From assembly GCF_007679965.1 (NCBI RefSeq), contig NZ_VEHL01000001.1:558001-622000 (forward strand): a DNA stretch of 64,000 bases. Reading direction: 5' to 3'. This document shows, piece by piece, positions 58,877 through 64,000 of the stretch; within the stretch, counting starts at the first letter, position 1, and the number at the start of each line of letters is the position of its first letter. Origin of the DNA: Bordetella genomosp. 13 (lineage in GTDB: Bacteria; Pseudomonadota; Gammaproteobacteria; Burkholderiales; Burkholderiaceae_B). The position numbers and the translations under genes were made by a program. Under the pieces are notes generated by a model. That model searched no databases. It was given only the letters and a program-made list of their open reading frames with translations, and was not told the origin of the DNA.

Positions 58877-61600
58877 ATGTCCGATATCGGCCGTGCCGAC
58901 CTGTTCGGCAAACTCGACCCGCTGCTGTACAAGACGCTGGAAAGCGCCACGGCGTTCTGCAAGCTGCGCGGCAATCCCTACGTGGAACTGGTGCATTGGG
59001 TCCACACGCTGGCGCAGATGCAGGACAGCGATCTGCATCGCATCGCGCGCGCCTTCGAGATCGACTTCGGCCGCCTGCAACAGGACCTGGCCACGGCGCT
59101 GGACCAGTTGCCGCGCGGCGCCGGTTCGGTGTCCGACCTGTCCGAACACGTCGATAGCGCCGTCGAGCGGGCGTGGGTGCTCGCCTCGCTGCGCTACGGC
59201 GCCTCGCGCATCCGCAGCGGCCATCTGCTGCTGGCGCTGGCGCGCACCTACAGCCTGCGCAACGTCCTGGCGGGCATGTCGGGGCAGTTCAAGCGCATCG
59301 TGCCCGACGTGTTGATGGAACGCTTCGCCGAGCTGGTGCAGGGCTCGCCCGAGGACGCCGAGGCGCCGCCCCTGGCCGACGGCGGGTCCCCCGCCGCCGC
59401 CGGCGGCCCGGCGGGCGAGGGCGGTTCCGCGCTGGCCCGCTTCGCGGTGGACCTGACCGCGCAGGCGCGCGCCGGCAAGCTCGATCCGGTGTCGGGCCGC
59501 GACGAAGAGATCCGCCAGATGGTGGACGTACTGATGCGCCGCCGCCAGAACAACCCGTTGCTGGCCGGCGAGGCTGGCGTGGGCAAGACCGCCGTGGTCG
59601 AGGGCCTGGCGCTGCGCCTGGCGGCCGGCGACGTGCCGGGACCGCTGCGCGACGTGTCGCTGTACCTGCTGGACATCGGCCTGCTGCAGGCCGGCGCCGG
59701 CGTGAAGGGCGAGTTCGAGCAGCGCCTGCGCCAGGTGATCGACGAGGTGCAGTCCAGCGAGAAGCCCATCGTGCTGTTCATCGACGAGATCCACACGCTG
59801 ATCGGCGCGGGCGGCGCGCAGGGCACGGGCGACGCCGCCAACCTGCTGAAGCCGGCGCTGGCGCGCGGCCAGTTGCGCACTATCGGCGCCACCACTTGGT
59901 CGGAATACAAGAAGTACATCGAGAAGGATCCCGCGCTGACCCGGCGTTTCCAGGTGATCCAGATCCACGAGCCCGACGAGGCGCGCGCGGTGCTGATGCT
60001 GCGCGGCCTGGCCGCCGCCCTGCAGTCGCACCACCGCGTGTTGCTGCTGGACGAGGCCATCGAGGCCGCGGTGCGGCTGTCGCATCGCTACATTCCCGCG
60101 CGCCAGCTGCCCGACAAGGCCGTGGCGCTGCTCGATACGGCGTGCGCGCGCGTGGCCGTCAGCCAGCAGGCCGTGCCGGCCGCGCTGGAAGACGCGCGCC
60201 GCCGCATCGAGGCGCTGGACGTCGAACTGGGTATTGCCGAGCGCGAATCGCGCCTGGGCATCGGCGGTCCGGATCGCGTCTCCGACATCGAGGCGCAGTT
60301 GGTGGCCGTGCGTGAGGAAGAAGCCGGGCTGGCCGCGCGCTGGGACCGCGAGGCGCAATTGGCGCGCCAGGTGTTCTCCCTTCGCCAGAAGCTGGATCCC
60401 CAGGCCGATGCGCCGCCGGCCGCCGAGGCCGAGGCTGGCGAATCCCTTGCGTCCGCCGAAAGCGAGGCCGCCGCCCAGGCGCCGGCCGAACGGGACGAGG
60501 CCGCCGAGCAGGGCCTGCGCGACGAGCTGCGCCAGGCCAATGCCGAGCTGGTCAGCAGCCAGGGCGAGAATCCGCTGATCCATCCCGCGGTGGATGCGTC
60601 CGCCGTGGCGGCCGTGGTGGCCGACTGGACCGGCATCCCGGTGGGCCGCATGGTGCGCGACGAAGCGCGCGCCGTGCTGGACCTGGCCGACACCCTGGAG
60701 CGCCGCGTGATCGGCCAGCGCCATGCGCTGGACACCATCGCGCAGCGCATCCAGACGGCCCGCGCCCGCCTGACCGATCCGGGCAAGCCCGTGGGCGTGT
60801 TCCTGCTGTGCGGCCCCAGCGGCGTGGGCAAGACCGAGACGGCGCTGGCGCTGGCCGAGTCGCTGTATGGCGGCGAGCAGAACCTGATCACCATCAACAT
60901 GAGCGAGTTCCAGGAGTCGCACACCGTCTCCACGCTGAAGGGCGCGCCGCCCGGATACGTGGGCTACGGCGAGGGCGGCGTGCTGACCGAGGCCGTGCGC
61001 CGCCGGCCGCACAGCGTGGTGCTGCTGGACGAGGTGGAGAAGGCCCATGCCGACGTGCACGAGATCTTCTTCCAGGTCTTCGACAAGGGCTGGATGGAAG
61101 ACGGCGAGGGCCGCTACATCGACTTCCGCAACACGGTCATCATCCTGACGGCCAACGTGGGCTCGGACCTGATCGCGCGCCTGTGCGCCGATCCCTCGCT
61201 GATGCCCGAGCCCGACGCGCTGGCCACGGCGCTGCGCGCGCCGCTGCTCGAAGTCTTTCCGGCCGCGCTGCTGGGCCGCCTGGTGGCGGTGCCGTACCTG
61301 CCGCTGGCCGACGACGTGCTCAAGCGCATCGTGGCGCTGCAGTTCGGCCGCGTGGCCAGCCGCCTGCAGGAAAACCACGGCATCACGCTGGAGGTGGACC
61401 CGTCCGCCGAGGCGCTGGTGGTGGAACGTTGCACCGAGGTGGAGTCGGGCGGCCGCATGGTCGACGCCATCCTGACGCACCGCGTGCTGCCGAAGATCAG
61501 CCGCGAACTGCTGGGCGCCTCGCTGGGCAGCGACGGGCACGGCTGGACCCGCCTGCGCCTGTCGGCCAAGGACGGCGAGTTCGCCTACGAGTACGCCTGA
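58877..61600 (+). CDS. clpV: T6SS sheath-recycling ATPase ClpV (TssH)
   Basis: The product has 907 residues. Clp N-domain (about 1-150), then AAA1 with Walker A GEAGVGKT (Lys237) and VLFIDEIHTLIG, coiled-coil M-domain (about 430-560), and AAA2 with GPSGVGKTETA (Lys652) and VVLLDEVEKAH. It disassembles contracted sheath. The M-domain linker contains an Ala/Glu-rich stretch (about 505-550). A strong hairpin follows at 61626-61651. Confidence 0.96.
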   Translation: MSDIGRADLFGKLDPLLYKTLESATAFCKLRGNPYVELVHWVHTLAQMQDSDLHRIARAFEIDFGRLQQDLATALDQLPRGAGSVSDLSEHVDSAVERAWVLASLRYGASRIRSGHLLLALARTYSLRNVLAGMSGQFKRIVPDVLMERFAELVQGSPEDAEAPPLADGGSPAAAGGPAGEGGSALARFAVDLTAQARAGKLDPVSGRDEEIRQMVDVLMRRRQNNPLLAGEAGVGKTAVVEGLALRLAAGDVPGPLRDVSLYLLDIGLLQAGAGVKGEFEQRLRQVIDEVQSSEKPIVLFIDEIHTLIGAGGAQGTGDAANLLKPALARGQLRTIGATTWSEYKKYIEKDPALTRRFQVIQIHEPDEARAVLMLRGLAAALQSHHRVLLLDEAIEAAVRLSHRYIPARQLPDKAVALLDTACARVAVSQQAVPAALEDARRRIEALDVELGIAERESRLGIGGPDRVSDIEAQLVAVREEEAGLAARWDREAQLARQVFSLRQKLDPQADAPPAAEAEAGESLASAESEAAAQAPAERDEAAEQGLRDELRQANAELVSSQGENPLIHPAVDASAVAAVVADWTGIPVGRMVRDEARAVLDLADTLERRVIGQRHALDTIAQRIQTARARLTDPGKPVGVFLLCGPSGVGKTETALALAESLYGGEQNLITINMSEFQESHTVSTLKGAPPGYVGYGEGGVLTEAVRRRPHSVVLLDEVEKAHADVHEIFFQVFDKGWMEDGEGRYIDFRNTVIILTANVGSDLIARLCADPSLMPEPDALATALRAPLLEVFPAALLGRLVAVPYLPLADDVLKRIVALQFGRVASRLQENHGITLEVDPSAEALVVERCTEVESGGRMVDAILTHRVLPKISRELLGASLGSDGHGWTRLRLSAKDGEFAYEYA

Positions 61601-61625
61601 GCCCGAAGGGCAGGGGCGCACGCAA

Positions 61626-61651
61626 GACGGGCCGGCGATTGCCGGCCCGTC
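61626..61651. terminator. Hairpin after clpV
   Basis: GACGGGCCGGC (61626-61636), loop GATT, GCCGGCCCGTC (61641-61651): a perfect 11-bp stem between convergent clpV and the FHA gene. There is no long T-run. Confidence 0.6.
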
Positions 61652-61711
61652 GTCATTTGCAGCGGTAGATGTCGCGGCGGGCCGGCCTGTGATGGCCGCC
61701 CGGCGCGTGCG

Positions 61712-63055
61712 TCAATGGTCGTTGTCGTGGCCGCCGCGAGTGCGGTCGCCGTGAACACGGTCGCCGTGAACACGGTCGCCGTGACTACGGTCGCCGTGAC
61801 TACGGTCGGTGCCGCGCTCGTTGCCCGTCCGGGCGGGCGCGCGCGGCGCGGCTGGGCGCAGGAACGAGCCCGACATGGGCGCGTTGTCGCGCGTGGACAT
61901 GCGGCCGTCGGACTCGCGCGGACGCTGCAGCGTGTCGCGCACGGGGTCGGAACGCATCGACGTCAGCGGGTCGTGCGCAGGCAGCGTCGACGGCGTCTGG
62001 TCGGCGAACACGTCATGGCCGCCATGCGGCGCATCGAACATCGCCAGGGGATCGCGCTGGGGGCGCGACACCGAGGCGTCTCCGCGGGGCAGGTGCGACA
62101 GCGGATCGGCCGCGTTGCGCTTCTGGGCGGACTCCATCTCGAACGGATGGGCCGAGACGTCGGACACCGTGCCCACCGGCAGCGTGCCCGGGCCGAACAG
62201 GCCGCTGAAGACGTCTTCGGGCGGCTGCTGCGGTTCGGGTTCGGGGGCGAGCGGGGCGGGCGCCGCGCTCAGCAGCGGGTCCCGATCGCCGGCGGGCGGC
62301 TTGCCCAGGGCGTCGAAATCGGACAGGTCGGGGAAGTCCGGCGGCGCCATGGGATGAGGCGCCGCGGACGGTGCGGGCGGGATGGGGTCGCGGTCGACCG
62401 GGTCGCGATCGACCGGGTCGCGGTCGACCGGGGCCCGTGCGGCCGATTCGGATGCCACGGCGGCGGGCTGCGGGGCCGCGGCCGGGGCGCGCGGCGGCTC
62501 CGGAATGGGTTCGGGCGCGTACAGAGGCTCGGGCGCACGCGGGGCCGCGGCCGGGGCGGCCATGGAGACGGCCGCCGTGGACACGCCCGCCGTCGAGACG
62601 ACCGCCGGAGAAACCGGTGTTGGCGACACGGCCGCCGCCGCCACCGAAGTGGGCGCAGCCGGAGGCGCCGCAACGAAGCCCGCCGCGGCCACTGGCCCCA
62701 GCGTCGGCGCCGTACTGGGCCCCGCCGCGGCCGCCACGGCCGGTTGCGTCACTTCCACGCCCAGCACGTAGGCACCGATGCGCAGCGTGTCGCCGGGTGC
62801 GATGGACAGTTCCTGGCCGGCGGCCAGCGGTACGTCGTTGACGCTGACGAAGCTCATCGAGCTGAGGTTGCGCAGGCGGCAGGCGTAGGGATCGACGCGC
62901 AGGGCGGCCTGCACGCGGCACAGCTTGCCGGACTCGTCCGGCAGTACCAGATGATTGGCGGGATCGCGGCCCAGCGTGCCGCCGGGAGCGCGGAACTCGG
63001 CCTGGCGTGGGGCGGCCGAGGCATCGGGATTGCGTTGGATCAGGGTGAGGGTCAT
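61712..63055 (-). CDS. T6SS FHA-domain protein with repetitive tail
   Basis: The product has 447 residues. An FHA domain (about 25-105; GTLGRDPANHLVLPDESGKLCRVQAALRVD, SMSFVSVNDVPLAAGQEL) is followed by long Pro/Ala linkers, a DRDPV repeat, a TagH-like middle region (DVFSGLFGPGTLP, DPLAMFDAPHGGHDVFADQ), and a DRSHG/DRVHG repeat tail. FHA domains bind phosphothreonine, and in several T6SSs this protein is a target of PpkA-type control. The C-terminal ImpI/VasC domain usual in TagH is not seen; the repeats replace it. Confidence 0.8.
   Translation of the reverse strand: MTLTLIQRNPDASAAPRQAEFRAPGGTLGRDPANHLVLPDESGKLCRVQAALRVDPYACRLRNLSSMSFVSVNDVPLAAGQELSIAPGDTLRIGAYVLGVEVTQPAVAAAAGPSTAPTLGPVAAAGFVAAPPAAPTSVAAAAVSPTPVSPAVVSTAGVSTAAVSMAAPAAAPRAPEPLYAPEPIPEPPRAPAAAPQPAAVASESAARAPVDRDPVDRDPVDRDPIPPAPSAAPHPMAPPDFPDLSDFDALGKPPAGDRDPLLSAAPAPLAPEPEPQQPPEDVFSGLFGPGTLPVGTVSDVSAHPFEMESAQKRNAADPLSHLPRGDASVSRPQRDPLAMFDAPHGGHDVFADQTPSTLPAHDPLTSMRSDPVRDTLQRPRESDGRMSTRDNAPMSGSFLRPAAPRAPARTGNERGTDRSHGDRSHGDRVHGDRVHGDRTRGGHDNDH
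61743..61807. repeat. 15-bp tandem repeat, about four units, in the FHA gene 3' end
   Basis: The units read CGGTCGCCGTGAACA twice and CGGTCGCCGTGACTA twice on the plus strand, coding DRVHG and DRSHG pentapeptides on the minus strand. The unit is a multiple of three, so copy-number change keeps the frame. Confidence 0.9.
62385..62429. repeat. 15-bp tandem repeat, three units, in the FHA gene middle
   Basis: Three units of GGGTCGCGGTCGACC (one with A for G) encode repeated RDPVD on the minus strand. Like the 3' repeat, the unit is five codons long. Confidence 0.9.
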
Positions 63056-63121
63056 GGCCGTCTTCCTTATTGCCGGGGCCGGTCGGCGGCGCCGCCTGGG
63101 ACGCCGCCCGGGTAGCCCTGC

Positions 63122-63535
63122 TCAGCCGTTCTGCGTCCCTTTCGCCTTGCGGAAGACCGGTCCCCACTGCGGATGGCCCGCCTCGCTGGGCGACAGCGTG
63201 AAGCTGGGATCGATGGCCAGAATGCGGTGGAATCCGTCTTCGCACAGCTGCCGGTAGTCGGTCAGGCAATAGCTGAACGACTGCAGCTTCAGCGCCTCGA
63301 TGCGGACCTCGGTGGTGGATTGATGCAGGACGTCCGACGTCGCCACCTGGCGGATCACGTCGCCATAGCGGCCAGCGTTGTAGGCATCGCGCACCTGCTG
63401 CATCTGGTCGCGCGCCTCTTGCGTGAGGACGACCGGAGCCGGGGAGGTGGGCGAGTTATTGGCGGCGCAGCCCGCCAGCAGTACCACGGCGGCCAACAGG
63501 CCGGAACGCACTTGCATTCTCATAGTGAGGGTCAT
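63122..63535 (-). CDS. tssQ: TssQ-type T6SS lipoprotein
   Basis: The product has 137 residues. The signal ends in VVLLAGC, with Cys23 as lipid site counting from the first ATG; the downstream ATGs MRMQV and MQVRS are alternative starts. The mature part is TPR-like (DQMQQVRDAYNAGRYGDVIRQVATS) with Cys pair near SYCLTDYRQLCED. TssQ-family lipoproteins are coded in T6SS loci of this group; their function is unknown. It is divergent from tssJ, with 263 bases between them, and precedes the FHA gene on the same strand. Confidence 0.75.
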   Translation of the reverse strand: MTLTMRMQVRSGLLAAVVLLAGCAANNSPTSPAPVVLTQEARDQMQQVRDAYNAGRYGDVIRQVATSDVLHQSTTEVRIEALKLQSFSYCLTDYRQLCEDGFHRILAIDPSFTLSPSEAGHPQWGPVFRKAKGTQNG

Positions 63536-63798
63536 GAGCGAACGGTGAGAGAACCCGCGGCGTTCGGCCAGGATGGCCGGTTACAGACGCGGACGTGCAG
63601 CGATGATAGCGGCCGCCTGCCCTGGAAATGATTCGGGTGGTAAACCAAATATGACCAATCGCGTAGCAGGTTCACCACTCCGTAACAGGCGTAACTATCT
63701 ACATTTCGTCATAAAAAAGCCGTATGCCTGCCTTGAAGATACCGGCTTTCGTAACCAGGGAAGCGGGTGGCGCTATGGCGACGCGACGAGGATCATTC

Positions 63799-64000
63799 AT
63801 GGAACGGGCGCTGCGAATGCTCAAGCTGGCTCCCCTGGTCATCCTTATGGCGGCCACCGTCGGATGTTCGTCCACCGCCAGCAAGCGGGCGGTGCCGTAC
63901 GCCATCGAACTGTACGCCGATCCGAAGGTGAACCTGGACAAGAATGGCCGGCCCTCGCCGATCCAGGTCACGGTATTCGAGCTGCGCTCGTCCAGCGAAT
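63799..64000 (+). CDS. tssJ: T6SS outer-membrane lipoprotein TssJ (3' end outside window)
   Basis: The visible 67 residues begin MERALRMLKLAPLVILMAAT and end in the lipobox VGCSS, followed by YAIELYADPKVNLDKNGRPSPIQVTVFEL, the TssJ/VasD pattern. GAGGA (63788-63792) lies 6 bases before ATG 63799; an in-frame ATG at 63775 would add 8 residues. TssJ anchors the TssJLM membrane complex. The upstream region 63536-63798 holds the divergent promoters and a hairpin AAAAAAGCCG...CGGCTTT (about 63709-63750). Confidence 0.85.
   Translation, partial: MERALRMLKLAPLVILMAATVGCSSTASKRAVPYAIELYADPKVNLDKNGRPSPIQVTVFELRSSSE

Noticed and set aside
61743..62429. CRISPR-like short repeats
   Set aside because: The repeats are directly adjacent 15-bp units without spacers, in frame within the FHA gene, and no cas genes are present.
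1..64000. tRNA or rRNA genes, insertion sequences, integrase or att sites marking a genomic island
   Set aside because: None was seen. The immunity array is compositionally distinct, but no mobility gene or flanking direct repeat was found.

Overview
The window is high-GC beta-proteobacterial DNA, most likely from the Alcaligenaceae (Achromobacter or Bordetella). The main evidence is a bsc-type type III secretion system (T3SS) with Bsp22-like tip-filament proteins, BopB/BopD translocators and the BtrS/BtrU/BtrV/BtrW sigma-factor partner switch known from Bordetella. Tandem DUF4148 genes fit the same family. Three Bsp22-like genes in a row and a neighbouring type VI cluster make Achromobacter a little more likely than a classical Bordetella. 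This is inference from gene content, not from a database search.

Layout. 1-5545 is the translocator and filament part of the T3SS: three Bsp22-like genes (the first cut by the window edge), a small unknown gene, two TPR chaperones, BopD and BopB. 5558-17580 is the apparatus operon: Bcr4-like protein, then bscI-J-K-L-N-O-P-Q-R-S-T-U-W-C. 17598-28839 is the regulatory block: btrS, a BtrA/BspR-like gene, a GCS2-type ligase, a periplasmic binding protein, btrU, a double-sensor/MFS fusion, alr, btrW and btrV. 29211-37507 is a vgrG-DUF2169-Rhs effector module whose Rhs tip is a predicted deaminase toxin. 37510-42838 is an array of small immunity-like genes, two of them broken. 42854-48567 holds a TonB-dependent receptor, two TetR regulators, two DUF4148 secreted proteins and arginase. 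48818-64000 is most of a T6SS core locus (tssA, B, C, hcp, tagJ, tssE, F, DUF3540, tssG, a DUF2778/DUF2195 effector-immunity pair, clpV, FHA protein, tssQ, start of tssJ). It continues past the right edge, where tssK, L and M would be expected.

How it works together. BtrS is the sigma factor expected to switch on the T3SS. BtrA probably holds it back, and BtrU (phosphatase), BtrW (kinase) and BtrV (STAS antagonist) form the phosphorylation switch above it. BtrU, the binding protein and the MFS fusion all carry extracytoplasmic sensing parts, so this block looks like an input module coupling an outside signal to secretion. The T6SS and the vgrG/Rhs module form the antibacterial arm.

The most unusual signals are structural. 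(1) Six gene junctions are bridged exactly by a mini-ORF whose ATG overlaps the upstream stop and whose TGA overlaps the downstream ATG. (2) Four copies of a 15-bp site, TATCTANNNRTAGGT, lie near the TetR and DUF4148 genes, three of them at nearly the same distance from a start codon. (3) A UUCG terminator-like hairpin sits at the translocator/apparatus boundary. (4) A shared 11-bp motif occurs in three AT-rich regions of the btr and vgrG blocks.
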